This document shows, one piece after another, positions 53,604 to 62,992 of a stretch of 64,000 nucleotides of DNA. The translations under genes were made by a program, and so were the position numbers. The stretch spans positions 1 to 64,000 of the forward strand of contig NJBH01000020.1 of NCBI GenBank assembly GCA_005223125.1. Reading direction: 5' to 3'. Source of the stretch: Promethearchaeota archaeon Loki_b32 (GTDB lineage: Archaea > Asgardarchaeota > Lokiarchaeia > Sigyniarchaeales > SOKP01). Each line of letters opens with the position of its first letter. Positions within the stretch are counted from its first letter, which is position 1. The notes beneath the pieces are model-generated. The model saw only the letters and a list, made by a program, of their open reading frames with translations. It did not search any database and was not told the origin of the DNA.

Positions 53604-54739
53604 CCCACTGGTAATCCTAATAAGTTTATAAAAAGCTGTATACCTAGAGGAATAAAAATCGGGTTTAAAATATTATCAGCGGTATATATTGGAAAATAAT
53701 CAGTAAGAAAGAAAATTAATGCTCCAATTAATGCATATATAGGTCCTACAAGAATTAATCCAATTATATATGCTAAAACAATTCCAGCTAGAAAACCTTC
53801 TACCGATTTAGTATCTTTACTTCTCACTATGACCTTATGTTTTCCATATCTTCTTCCAATTAAAGCAGCTGCTGCATCCGAAAGACATGCGATAAGAATT
53901 CCTGAGAAAACAGCTAAAATATGAAGTATTCCTACCATATAAAGCATATACGAAAAAATAAATCCTGTTATAATGTAAATTTGAGGACCAGTAGCATTTA
54001 TCTCTTTATTTCTTAACATTGATTTTGTAAGAAAATTAAAGATAGAATATTCTGGACCCCAAATAATTCTAATTAAATCAGAAATTATTGCAAACATTAA
54101 CGCTCCAATCAAAGCCATCATAGTAAGAAAAATAACAGCTCGAAAATCTCCAAAAACAAATGGGAATTTGTCAATTGGACCCCAAATTAATTCATAAGCA
54201 GGTTGAATTTGATTAATTAATACAATTACACTGTCACTAATTATTAGTGTAACTGGATAAAGAGCGAAAAAACCAAAATATGCCATAAGAAGAAGTAATC
54301 CCATCAAATGAAAACTTTTTCTTATCAACTCCATTCTAAAGGTTATATCTTCTATATATGGGTTTTCTTTAGTCATTCTCTCGATATATCTTTTTAAAAT
54401 TGGTTTTTTTTCACCTTTTAAGTTAACATCTTCGGTTTCTGACTCCATTTTCCGTACTTCTCTTTTAATTATGGCAAAAAAAGAAAAACTGACTAGTAGT
54501 ATAATACCAATCCACCACACCATAAATCCATTATATGGATAAGGAAAAAATCTTACAATAGAATTATAATATCCAAAAATTAAAAAACATATACCACAAA
54601 TTATAGTAGAAATTCCCCCATACCTATTATTTACTTTAATTCCCTTTCGACCAATATGAATCATCAAAATCATTAAAATAAAAAAGGAAAGTGTTAGCGT
54701 CAGATTGTAAATATTATCAATAGCAGTCCAGTAATCCAT
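53594..54739 (-). CDS. Dolichol/phytol kinase-like membrane protein
   Basis: The product has 381 residues with about ten transmembrane helices. The C-terminal half has the CTP-dependent lipid kinase/cytidylyltransferase signature: SDAAAALIGRRYGKHKV, then KSVEGFLAGIVLAYIIG. This matches SEC59-like dolichol kinases and related polyprenol or phytol kinases. A middle IRKSFHLMG also fits. It would phosphorylate an isoprenoid alcohol at the membrane. The HAD phosphatase gene overlaps its end. Confidence 0.8.
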   Translation of the reverse strand: MDYWTAIDNIYNLTLTLSFFILMILMIHIGRKGIKVNNRYGGISTIICGICFLIFGYYNSIVRFFPYPYNGFMVWWIGIILLVSFSFFAIIKREVRKMESETEDVNLKGEKKPILKRYIERMTKENPYIEDITFRMELIRKSFHLMGLLLLMAYFGFFALYPVTLIISDSVIVLINQIQPAYELIWGPIDKFPFVFGDFRAVIFLTMMALIGALMFAIISDLIRIIWGPEYSIFNFLTKSMLRNKEINATGPQIYIITGFIFSYMLYMVGILHILAVFSGILIACLSDAAAALIGRRYGKHKVIVRSKDTKSVEGFLAGIVLAYIIGLILVGPIYALIGALIFFLTDYFPIYTADNILNPIFIPLGIQLFINLLGLPVGWF

Positions 54740-54810
54740 AATTATTCAGATAAAGAATTTTTTTAATTATTGAAATAATTAATAATCTAATAATTAATTT
54801 TGTTTTAATA

Positions 54811-55863
54811 ATGTATTCACATAGAAGTGAATTCCTAAAAGCTTTATCAAAAGAACCGACAGCACGAGTTCCATTGTATTGTACAGGATACCCCGAATTA
54901 GAGTTTATTGATAATTACCTTAAGCGATATAAACTTAAAACTAATAATACAAGCTTAATTTTAAATGATAAAAACTACAACATCATTGAACAGATGGATT
55001 TTGATGCCATTTCTCTATGGGATTTCAGACGAGGAGAAGGTGGTTATGATTTAGATGATCAAAGAAGAGTAGATGGATGGGGACGTATATATAAAGATGA
55101 ATGGTATTTATGGGACGGTATTTTTAAAAATGAAAAAATTCTGCTAGAGTGGAAATATCTTAAACTCCCTATTAAAGAAAAATTAATGAAATTAAAAGAA
55201 TTTTTAAGGAAAGAACATAAAAAATTAGATTATGTTGTCTCTTTACCTGGTTTGTTTGAGAAAACTTGGCAATCAATGGGATTCTATTATTTTGCTAAAT
55301 CTCTAAAAAAAAATATTGAATTTGTGGAAACGGTGGTCTCATTTTTCTCAAACTATATAAAAAAGTTAATTAAAGCACTCCAAAATACTGGAACAAAAAT
55401 ATTTCTAGTAGCAGATGATTATGGATATAAAAACAGGACATTTATTCCAAAAGAAATGTGGAACCACCTTTTCTTTGACCACTATAAAGAAATAATTAAT
55501 ATTATCCATGAAAAAAAAAATAATATAATACTACATTCTGATGGCTATATCTCTGAAATGATCAAAACTTTTATTGATCTGGGGTTTGATGCTGTTCAGA
55601 GTTTGGAACCCAACGCAGGTGTAAATATATTTGATCTTTTTAAGAAATATCAGAACCATATCTGTTTCATTGGTAATTTAGATATATCACTTCTAGCGTT
55701 TGGAACTATAAAACAAGTAAAAGACTATATTATTAGTTTAATTGGAAAAGCAAATAAATATAATTGTTCTTTAGTAGTATCACCTACACAACAAATTAAT
55801 TCAAAATGTAAACCAGAAAATATTAATGCAATGATAATAGAAACGACTAAAATATTTAAATAA
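54811..55863 (+). CDS. Uroporphyrinogen decarboxylase family protein (methyltransferase-like)
   Basis: The product has 350 residues. It begins SHRSEFLKALSKEPTARVPL, as in the family. Later blocks are FLVADDYGYKNRTFIPKEMW, NIILHSDGYISEMI, LGFDAVQSLEPNAGVNI and HICFIGNLDI, the typical URO-D barrel. In anaerobic archaea these are more often corrinoid methyltransferases (MtaA/CmuA type) than haem enzymes. No corrinoid protein gene is next to it. It is divergent from the dolichol kinase-like gene. Confidence 0.82.
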   Translation: MYSHRSEFLKALSKEPTARVPLYCTGYPELEFIDNYLKRYKLKTNNTSLILNDKNYNIIEQMDFDAISLWDFRRGEGGYDLDDQRRVDGWGRIYKDEWYLWDGIFKNEKILLEWKYLKLPIKEKLMKLKEFLRKEHKKLDYVVSLPGLFEKTWQSMGFYYFAKSLKKNIEFVETVVSFFSNYIKKLIKALQNTGTKIFLVADDYGYKNRTFIPKEMWNHLFFDHYKEIINIIHEKKNNIILHSDGYISEMIKTFIDLGFDAVQSLEPNAGVNIFDLFKKYQNHICFIGNLDISLLAFGTIKQVKDYIISLIGKANKYNCSLVVSPTQQINSKCKPENINAMIIETTKIFK

Positions 55864-56081
55864 TAATTTTGATAATTACTACAAGTAAAGACTTTATAAA
55901 AATAATAACAGTGCTTAAGGTAGCCTTACAAAAATTTCTAAAGTTAATTAATAAAGAAGTAATAATATAATTTATTAGAAAATAAGAAATAAAAAAAAAT
56001 AAATAGAATTAAAATAAGTAAATTATATCTATTATAATAAGATTATATTACAAATTAGATCCTCAAAATTACCAAAAAAAA

Positions 56082-56459
56082 ATGATAAACTTGGAACCAA
56101 CTACAGACTCGCTCGATGACATCCTAAAAAAGTTGTTGTCAGCAATTCCAGAAGTAAAAGCTGCGGCAATTGTTTCTGCAGAAGGGTTACCTATTGCTTC
56201 AGCTCTTCCACAAGGGGTGGATGAAACGAGAATTGCCGCTATGACTGCAGCGTTACTCTCCTTAGCTGAAAGGTCTGTTATCGAGATGGAAAAGGGGGAA
56301 TTTGAACAGCTCTACGTTAAGGGAAGCGATGGCTACCTCTTAGTCTTACAAGCGGGCCCCAATGCCGTATTGACTGTTTCTACAACTAAAGATGTAAGAT
56401 TGGGATTAATATTTTTAGATTGTAGACGAACATGCGAAAAAATCGCGAAATTAATCTAA
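56082..56459 (+). CDS. Roadblock/LC7-domain protein
   Basis: The product has 125 residues and is a typical roadblock fold: LDDILKKLLSAIPEVKAAA, then IVSAEGLPIASALPQGV, a central helix MTAALLSLAERSVIEM, and the strand YLLVLQAGPNAVLTVST. Codon use is less AT-biased than neighbours, which may reflect high expression. It probably dimerises and binds a GTPase. It overlaps the convergent reductase gene by 4 bp at its stop. The 218-bp region before it is AT-rich with no feature. Confidence 0.92.
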   Translation: MINLEPTTDSLDDILKKLLSAIPEVKAAAIVSAEGLPIASALPQGVDETRIAAMTAALLSLAERSVIEMEKGEFEQLYVKGSDGYLLVLQAGPNAVLTVSTTKDVRLGLIFLDCRRTCEKIAKLI

Positions 56460-57175
56460 ACTTCTTCTAATATTGTTTCATTTATTACATCGTAATAAAG
56501 ATAGATATAAGAATGTTTCAATATTTCACATTTTTTAAGTTCTAGAGCTTTGATATTAAATAAATCATCATCAGTCTGAGGAGCTAATCCATCTATTGAT
56601 GTAGGTGTATTCTTTCCACCAATTAAACAGGGGGCGATTATAAGAGAAATATGATCGATAATTTTATGTTTAAGAAATAAAGCGTTTAATGTTCCTCCTG
56701 ATTGAATCGAGATCTTTTCAATTTTATGATCTTGCTTCAGTTTTTCGAACAAATCTTCCAAATTAATAATAGTTGGATAAAAAATAATAATTAAATCTTT
56801 TTCTTTTGTAAATTCGAAAGCTGGATGGTTTTGGTTGTTTGTAACAATATATATTGATTTAAATGATTTTAGTAGATAATTAACACCACTATTTGTAAGA
56901 TGTGGTTGACGATCAATAATAATAAGGTTGACATCCTTATGATTATCCGCTTTTTCTCGTGAATTAACACCTATTTTAGCTAATATGTTTCCACTGATTA
57001 TCGCATGTCTATCAGTCTTAAATAAGAAATCATAATATTGGTAATAACCTTCTTTAATTCCTTTAATTTTAGGAAAATCAATCTCTTGATCCCGATCATC
57101 GATATCTCCTGTAGAAATTTTCCCATCTGCTGACTGAAGCATAAAAAGAGTTGTTTCAGGGCGATTCTTATTCAT
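56456..57175 (-). CDS. RibD_C/dihydrofolate reductase-like protein
   Basis: The product has 239 residues. RibD C-terminal fold: RPETTLFMLQSADGKISTGD near the start, SIQSGGTLNALFLKH in the middle (NADPH-binding), and LIIAPCLIGGKNTPTS later. Archaeal members reduce the pyrimidine intermediate of riboflavin synthesis. This sequence is closer to the uncharacterised reductases with DGKIS-STGD, so the substrate is uncertain. Single gene. Confidence 0.82.
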   Translation of the reverse strand: MNKNRPETTLFMLQSADGKISTGDIDDRDQEIDFPKIKGIKEGYYQYYDFLFKTDRHAIISGNILAKIGVNSREKADNHKDVNLIIIDRQPHLTNSGVNYLLKSFKSIYIVTNNQNHPAFEFTKEKDLIIIFYPTIINLEDLFEKLKQDHKIEKISIQSGGTLNALFLKHKIIDHISLIIAPCLIGGKNTPTSIDGLAPQTDDDLFNIKALELKKCEILKHSYIYLYYDVINETILEEV

Positions 57176-57379
57176 TAATTTTTCACTTTTGATAGTTTTT
57201 TAATAATTATGTTGAAGGGCTTTTGAGAGGCCATAAATAACAATTTAATTTTTGAAATTAATGTAGAAATTTAATTCTTTTTTATATTAAAGATTTATAA
57301 TAAGAATTAACGAAATTTATAATAATCATTTCTTTTCTTAGAAATAAAAAAATCAATTAAATAACATATTTTGATTCAA

Positions 57380-58636
57380 ATGACTGATACGAACCTCAAT
57401 AATTATATGTATGATTTTATAGTAAAAATTTGTAACGAAATTGGACCAAGAGAATCAGGTACTGAGCAAGAACTACTCGCAGGTAACGTTATTGAAGAGG
57501 AATTGACAAAATTTTGCGATGAAGCTCATCAAGAAGAATATATAAGTAGTCCTCATGCATTTCTTGGAGGGATAAGGTATGCTACCTTTCTAGTTCTCGT
57601 ATCAATAATTTTATATTGGCTTTCATTGTTGATAGACCTTAGAATATGGCAAATTGATAACCTATATAATTTAATCTTTATGGTTATAGCAGTTATTCTT
57701 ATAATAATAAGTGTGAGTTATTTTATCTTAGAAGTGATGAAATATCATGAAACATATGACTTCCTTTTCCCCAAAAGAAAATCGAATAATATTATTGGAA
57801 CAATAAATCCATCAAGTGATATAAAGCATACAATAATATTTTCAGCTCACCATGATTCCGCTTTCGAATTTAACACTTTTTATTACTTGAAAAGGTTTGG
57901 GCAAATTATAATTAATGTTGGATATCTTGGAGTGGGTATAATATTCATTGTAATTATCTTGAAAATCATTTTACAAATTTTTACAATTGAACTAACAATT
58001 CTATTTTTATCATTTGGTTACTTCTTCCTTATTTTTATCCCAATAATTCTTGTTTACATGTTTTTTCATACTTATCATCCAGTTTTAGGCGCATTTGATA
58101 ATTTATCCGGAGTGGCAGTTGTTTTAGGAATAGGAAAGTTTTTATCAGAAAATAAAGATAATCCAGAAATTTTTCCAAAAAATACTAAAATTTATCTTAT
58201 TTCATTTGCGGGAGAAGAGGCAGGTTTAAGAGGTGCAAAGAGGTATATTAATACTCACATTGATGAATTAAAAATTGAAAAAACTATTGTTGTAAATATG
58301 GACAGCATTGGTAAAAAGGATATCGTTATTATTCATGACAGAGAACCGGGAATAGGAGCAAAGCATGATCCAAAAATATACCAACCATTATTCGAGATAG
58401 CTAAAAAAATCAATCCTATCGCCAAAATATCTCCTTTACCATTTGGAGCAACTGATGGTGGGGCATTTAGTAAAAAAGGAATACCGTCAACCTCAATTGG
58501 TGGCCTTAACCTAAAAGATGAACTTCCGCCCTATTATCATACAAGACTAGATACTCCTGAAAATGTTGAAAAAGATGCACTAGGTCAATTTCTTAAGATT
58601 TGTGTGGAATATCTAAAATATGTAGATACTCAATGA
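57380..58636 (+). CDS. Membrane-bound M28 zinc peptidase
   Basis: The product has 418 residues from the ATG at 57380; a TTG at 57371 is less likely. Metal ligands are all visible: SAHHDSAFEF, FDNLSGVAVVLG, AGEEAGLRG (EE pair), VNMDSIG, and YYHTRLDTPENVE. About four to five hydrophobic segments (residues 75-120 and 185-235) put the peptidase on a membrane; the second pair is inserted within the peptidase domain. It probably removes amino acids from peptides or processes a surface protein. Single gene with an AT-rich upstream region. Confidence 0.9.
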   Translation: MTDTNLNNYMYDFIVKICNEIGPRESGTEQELLAGNVIEEELTKFCDEAHQEEYISSPHAFLGGIRYATFLVLVSIILYWLSLLIDLRIWQIDNLYNLIFMVIAVILIIISVSYFILEVMKYHETYDFLFPKRKSNNIIGTINPSSDIKHTIIFSAHHDSAFEFNTFYYLKRFGQIIINVGYLGVGIIFIVIILKIILQIFTIELTILFLSFGYFFLIFIPIILVYMFFHTYHPVLGAFDNLSGVAVVLGIGKFLSENKDNPEIFPKNTKIYLISFAGEEAGLRGAKRYINTHIDELKIEKTIVVNMDSIGKKDIVIIHDREPGIGAKHDPKIYQPLFEIAKKINPIAKISPLPFGATDGGAFSKKGIPSTSIGGLNLKDELPPYYHTRLDTPENVEKDALGQFLKICVEYLKYVDTQ

Positions 58637-58710
58637 TACATTTAATTGTTTTATATGATCTTTAATAGAATTTATCCATGACGATGATGAATTACAACCC
58701 TCAAGGAAAT

Positions 58711-59496
58711 TTAATTCGACTTATTTAATGCATTTTTAATTGCTTCTCTAAGTTTACTTTTCTCTACTTCTGGACCTACTTCAATCATTTCACCATTAAC
58801 ATAGATTCTTCGCTCAATACCATATTGCTGTAAAATTTTTTGATCAACTGCTGAAAACTCATTAAGAATAACATCATTTCCGTATTCTGAGACTACTTCT
58901 CGCACTCTTTGTGCTTCAACATCACTAGTTAAACAAAATCTATTCCAAAATAAATCTATGACAATCTTTCCTCTTATAGGTTTAAAATTGTAGTTTTCCC
59001 CTCGGAAATGAGGAGGTTCAGCATTTTGATCAAATTGTTTCCAAAGAATTGCTTCTTCACCACGTTTTTCTGCAACTTTAAATCCTAATTTTAAAAAATA
59101 TTCTGCGGGCATAAACCAAAAATCCCAAAAATACCCAATAGTTGCGATTCCTTTACGATCTTGGCGTTTAGTTTCTTCTTCAGCAGTTTTGACTAACTTT
59201 TTACCAATGCCATTTTGAGAAAATTTAGAATGCGAAACTAAGCAAGGAAATACCATCAACTCTCTACCTTGTATTTGCCAAGGATTTATTTCAATTGGCA
59301 TAATATATAAAAACCCTGCATGAATATTATCTACAAGAGCAACTTTAACTCTCAACCCATATTTTTCCATACTCCTGAGCCAAGATATACGGCGTGGAGC
59401 GGACTTTTCACGTTCAATGTTATTTTCATTTACATGAGTACAGGTACCAACATAATACTCATCAACTTTAGTCATATCTCGAATAATAATTCGCAT
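58711..59496 (-). CDS. GNAT acetyltransferase with YoaP-like C-terminal domain
   Basis: The product has 261 residues. The GNAT core: YVGTCTHVNE at the start, VFPCLVSHSKFSQNGIGKKL (acetyl-CoA loop), and AEYFLKLGFKVAEKRG. The C-terminal about 85 residues resemble the thioredoxin-like YoaP domain (IDLFWNRFCLTSDVEAQRVR, then RIYVNGEMIEVGP), with one of the two usual cysteines missing. The substrate is unknown. It precedes the E1 beta gene on the chromosome in the same direction, 22 bp after its stop, so it may be co-transcribed with the 2-oxoacid dehydrogenase genes. Confidence 0.85.
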   Translation of the reverse strand: MRIIIRDMTKVDEYYVGTCTHVNENNIEREKSAPRRISWLRSMEKYGLRVKVALVDNIHAGFLYIMPIEINPWQIQGRELMVFPCLVSHSKFSQNGIGKKLVKTAEEETKRQDRKGIATIGYFWDFWFMPAEYFLKLGFKVAEKRGEEAILWKQFDQNAEPPHFRGENYNFKPIRGKIVIDLFWNRFCLTSDVEAQRVREVVSEYGNDVILNEFSAVDQKILQQYGIERRIYVNGEMIEVGPEVEKSKLREAIKNALNKSN

Positions 59497-59518
59497 TTCG
59501 TATGATTCCTATAATTAC

Positions 59519-60505
59519 TTAAGTTAGTTTCTTAACATTTTCCTGAATTAATTTCGCGTTTGGAATGATTGCTTTTTCTAAATTTGGTGAATAGGGAATT
59601 GGGACATTTGGAGTATTCAGTCTAATAATTCTTTTCTTTAAAAAGTGAAAGCCCTCTTCAGCGACAATTGCGGCAATCTCTGCGCTCACTGAACACGTTT
59701 TACAACCTTCATCAACAATTAGCAATCTTCCTGTTTTTTCAACAGAATTTAGGATAGAATCTTTATCCAATGGAACTAGAGTTCTTGGATCTATTACTTC
59801 ACAATGAATATTCTCTGCTTCTAATTTTCTAGCGGCGTTAATACTTTCTAAAACCATAGCACCGGTAGCAACAATTGTCACATCATCACCCTCAGTGAAT
59901 TTCCTTGCTTGTCCAAATGGTATTGTAAAATTCTTATCCAATGGCACCTCTCCAGTTTGGTAATATGCCCTCTTATTTTCAAAAAAGATTACAGGATCAT
60001 TATCTCGTACAGCAGTCTTCATTAATCCTTTAAAATCACGGGCATTTGAGGGTAAAACAACTTTTAAACCCGGTACATGCATAAACCATGACTCAAAAGA
60101 CTGTGAATGTTGTGCAGCCCCCATTATACCTGTTCCAAATGGAACTCTAATAGTAACAGGAACAGAAATTTGACCTCCATACATATATCTTGCTTTTGCG
60201 GCTTGATTCACAATCATCTCCATACATACAGTTAAAAAGTCCGCAAACATAATCTCCGCAATAGGACGCATTCCAACCATAGCCGCTCCAACAGCACAGC
60301 CCAAAATCGCATTTTCACTAATTGGTGTATCACGAACTCTCTCAGAACCAAATTTATCTAATAAACCCTCAGTTACAAAAAAAGCGCCTCCAAATCTACC
60401 AATATCTTCTCCTATTAAAAATACAGAATCATCACGTTCCATTTCTTCTTCAATAGCTAATCTTATAGCCTCCAAACCTCTCATAGTTTTAGTTTCTTCA
60501 GTCAT
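59519..60505 (-). CDS. pdhB: 2-oxoacid dehydrogenase E1 component, beta subunit
   Basis: The product has 328 residues and is full length for E1-beta. Blocks: LIGEDIGRFGGAFFVTEGL, DTPISENAILGCAVGAAMVG, IRVPFGTGIMGAAQHSQSFE, and VIDPRTLVPLDKDSI near the C-terminus. It works with the alpha subunit to decarboxylate pyruvate, acetoin or a branched-chain 2-oxoacid through thiamine diphosphate. The ATG is 1 nt after the alpha stop, and GGAGG lies inside the alpha C-terminus, so translation is coupled. E2 and E3 are not in the window. Confidence 0.93.
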   Translation of the reverse strand: MTEETKTMRGLEAIRLAIEEEMERDDSVFLIGEDIGRFGGAFFVTEGLLDKFGSERVRDTPISENAILGCAVGAAMVGMRPIAEIMFADFLTVCMEMIVNQAAKARYMYGGQISVPVTIRVPFGTGIMGAAQHSQSFESWFMHVPGLKVVLPSNARDFKGLMKTAVRDNDPVIFFENKRAYYQTGEVPLDKNFTIPFGQARKFTEGDDVTIVATGAMVLESINAARKLEAENIHCEVIDPRTLVPLDKDSILNSVEKTGRLLIVDEGCKTCSVSAEIAAIVAEEGFHFLKKRIIRLNTPNVPIPYSPNLEKAIIPNAKLIQENVKKLT

Positions 60506-60506
60506 T

Positions 60507-61508
60507 TTAATTGCCTCCTAAATTCATTGGATTTTTATATATGTCATCTAAGACTGTATTAATATCTGGTTTCGGACTTTTTTTAGTTATTTTAACACTT
60601 TGGTCTATTTGTTCTAAAGTATCTTCTCCAATTTTTTGAATAATTGCTCGATCGAAAACTTCATTCTTGATAAGTCTTATTTTAAACTTTTCAATAGGAC
60701 ATTTTCTCTTCCATTCTTCTTTTTCTTCGGTTAAGCGGTATTTATCAGCATCCATAGTTGTTTGACCTTGCCACCTATAAGTTTTGCATTCAATTAACGT
60801 GGGACCCCCTCCCTTTCTAGCAATATCCACCGCTTCTTTAATGGTCTTATATACTTCAATTACATCATTACCATCAATAGTAAAACCTTTCATCCCATAC
60901 CCTTGAGCACGAAGTGAAAGATCTTTAATAACAGTTGCATAATCAACAGGAGTGCTCCATCCATATTTGTTATTCTCTAAAACAAAAATTATAGGAAGTT
61001 TCCATATAGCAGCAAGATTCATTGATTCATGTAACATTCCTTGATTTGCAGCACCATCACCAAAAAAAGTAAGAACTACTTTACCTTCATTTCTCATCTT
61101 TGAAGCTAAGGCAACTCCAAGGGCTAGAGGAGGTCCTGCTCCAACAATTCCATTTGCACCAAGCATATTTTTAGAAAAGTCAGCAACATGCATCGAACCA
61201 CCACGACCCTTGCAAATTCCTCCTTCTTTCCCGTAAATTTCTGCCATAAGTGAATTAATGTCCCCACCTTTAGCAATAAAATGACCATGACCTCTATGTG
61301 TAGAAGTGATATAATCATCCTCATTAATAGCCGCACAAGCTCCAACAGCTATAGCTTCTTCACCTGTATATGCGTGGACTAAAGGTGATTTGATTTTTCC
61401 AGTATCTTTTGTAATTCTTTGTTCAAATTCACGAATCAATAACATTTTTTTATAAAGATTAATTAATTCATCAGAACTCAAATCCTTAGGTAATTCATCC
61501 TTCTTCAT
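60507..61508 (-). CDS. pdhA: 2-oxoacid dehydrogenase E1 component, alpha subunit
   Basis: The product has 333 residues and is full length. TPP-binding motif GDGAANQGMLHESMNLAAIW, then LENNKYGWSTP (the NN end of the motif). HVADFSKNMLGANGIVG and THRGHGHFIAKG are typical. Could serve pyruvate, acetoin or branched-chain acids; the sequence is nearest the acetoin/pyruvate type. It is the first gene of an operon with E1 beta and perhaps the GNAT-YoaP gene. The operon lies divergent from a YciI-like gene, 118 bp away. Confidence 0.93.
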   Translation of the reverse strand: MKKDELPKDLSSDELINLYKKMLLIREFEQRITKDTGKIKSPLVHAYTGEEAIAVGACAAINEDDYITSTHRGHGHFIAKGGDINSLMAEIYGKEGGICKGRGGSMHVADFSKNMLGANGIVGAGPPLALGVALASKMRNEGKVVLTFFGDGAANQGMLHESMNLAAIWKLPIIFVLENNKYGWSTPVDYATVIKDLSLRAQGYGMKGFTIDGNDVIEVYKTIKEAVDIARKGGGPTLIECKTYRWQGQTTMDADKYRLTEEKEEWKRKCPIEKFKIRLIKNEVFDRAIIQKIGEDTLEQIDQSVKITKKSPKPDINTVLDDIYKNPMNLGGN

Positions 61509-61626
61509 CTTTTCACACTCTTCTTTTTAAAAATTCAATCAAGAATATTTAATTCTTTCTTTTCATTGATTTAATATATTATAGTAGTAAAGATTTTTTA
61601 AAACACTTTAAAATTCAATATTTATA

Positions 61627-61935
61627 ATGACCGAAAATAATCATTATTATGTAATTATAAAGCCTTATCGTCAAGATTTTCTTACAAATCCGAAGGAAAA
61701 TGAAGATAAAATAATGGAAGATCATTTTTATTATTTAAAGTCATTACTAAAACAGAAAAAACTATTTTTAGCTGGTCCAACATTAATAACTGAGGATCCC
61801 TTCGGAGTTATTATCTTGGAAGTAAACACAGAGGAAGAAGCAAAAAAATTAATAGAAAATGATCCCTCAGTTAAAGCAGGAATACAGAAGGTTGTAGATT
61901 TTAGACCTATCCGCTTATCTCTCACAAAGAAATAG
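61627..61935 (+). CDS. YciI-like protein
   Basis: The product has 102 residues and is the ferredoxin-like YCII fold: YYVIIKPYRQDFLTNPK, then HFYYLKSLLKQKKLFLAGP, and PFGVIILEVNTEEEAKKLIEN. YciI-like proteins are often small dimeric enzymes or partners with a His-Asp pair. Here the usual His is in DHFYYL. No partner is obvious. Divergent from pdhA. Confidence 0.88.
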   Translation: MTENNHYYVIIKPYRQDFLTNPKENEDKIMEDHFYYLKSLLKQKKLFLAGPTLITEDPFGVIILEVNTEEEAKKLIENDPSVKAGIQKVVDFRPIRLSLTKK

Positions 61936-62083
61936 GGATCTCCAATTCAAATTTCAATATAAATTTATTCTCGCTTTTCTTCTATAATACAATAAGTGCA
62001 AAACCACAAACTATTAATTTTTTAATTCAATTATTCAATTACTAAACTTCATCAAATTTCATAAATTATACGGGTATATTCAG

Positions 62084-62686
62084 ATGTTTAAACTTTATAC
62101 CATTGAAGGAAAGATTGAGATACCACCCTTTCTTTTTGGCCAAGAAAAAGAAGTGAGTGCTAGAATAATTCTTTCAGAAGATTATGAAGGTATTATTACT
62201 AGGAATTACGGTTTTATAATCGCTGTTGTAGATGTTCTTAATGTGGGAAAAGGTATCATCATACCTGGCAACGCTAATACTTTTCATGAAGTAGAGTTCA
62301 CAATTCTTACATTCAGGCCAACGGTTTCAGAAGTAGTACAAGGAACAGTAGTTGAGATAGTAGATTTTGGAAGTTTTATACGTTTAGGTCCCTTAGACGG
62401 ATTAGTTCATGTATCGCAAATTTGCGATGATTATATTTCTTACGAACAAGTTGGAAATCGATTTATTGGAAAAGAAACGGGAAAAATCCTTGAGGTAAAT
62501 GATCAAGTTAGAGCAAAGATAATAGCAGTTTCTTTAGGTACAGGAAGAAGTGGAAAACTTGGATTAACAATGAGACAGAGATTTTTGGGAAAAGAAGAAT
62601 GGATTGAAACCGATATTGAAGATAGTATTGCTGAAAAGGAAGCAAAACTAGCTGGACCAAGTGAAGTTGAAGATAATTCAGAATAG
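62084..62686 (+). CDS. rpo7: RNA polymerase subunit Rpo7 (RpoE')
   Basis: The product has 200 residues. The N-terminal tip domain starts MFKLYTIEGKIEIPPFLFG. The S1-type OB fold is at about 80-170 (VVQGTVVEIVDFGSFIRLGP, then LDGLVHVSQI). Rpo7 forms the stalk with Rpo4, contacts nascent RNA and helps open promoters. It is the first gene of the conserved rpo7-spt4-dephospho-CoA kinase cluster. Spt4 follows after 26 bp. Confidence 0.95.
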   Translation: MFKLYTIEGKIEIPPFLFGQEKEVSARIILSEDYEGIITRNYGFIIAVVDVLNVGKGIIIPGNANTFHEVEFTILTFRPTVSEVVQGTVVEIVDFGSFIRLGPLDGLVHVSQICDDYISYEQVGNRFIGKETGKILEVNDQVRAKIIAVSLGTGRSGKLGLTMRQRFLGKEEWIETDIEDSIAEKEAKLAGPSEVEDNSE

Positions 62687-62712
62687 TCAACTTAAAAGGA
62701 GAATGAGTAATT

Positions 62713-62901
62713 ATGAAAGAAAAAGCTTGTAAAAATTGTCATTTGATAACTAAGAATGAGACACTCTGTCCTAAATGTAAAACACACTCCTTAAGCGAAG
62801 ATTTTACTGGGGAGGTTATTATTATAAACCCTAAGGAATCGAAGTTCGCTTCCCATTTAAAGGTCGTCTACCCTGGGAAGTACGCTTTAAGAGTGCGCTA
62901 A
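62713..62901 (+). CDS. spt4: Transcription elongation factor Spt4 (RpoE'')
   Basis: The product has 62 residues. One zinc ribbon: ACKNCHLIT and LCPKCKTH (two CxxC pairs), then VIIINPKESKFASHL and VVYPGKYALRVR, the typical Spt4 strands. It binds Spt5 to form the processivity factor of RNA polymerase. A clear Shine-Dalgarno site (AAAGGAG) lies about 12 nt upstream. Second gene of the rpo7 operon. Confidence 0.95.
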   Translation: MKEKACKNCHLITKNETLCPKCKTHSLSEDFTGEVIIINPKESKFASHLKVVYPGKYALRVR

Positions 62902-62992
62902 AACACGACGGTAAATAACTCGTTATATTTTTACTAATCATAATTCCTTAGTAAACGTTATATAAAACTCTTTCTTAATATTCTTGATTTAA

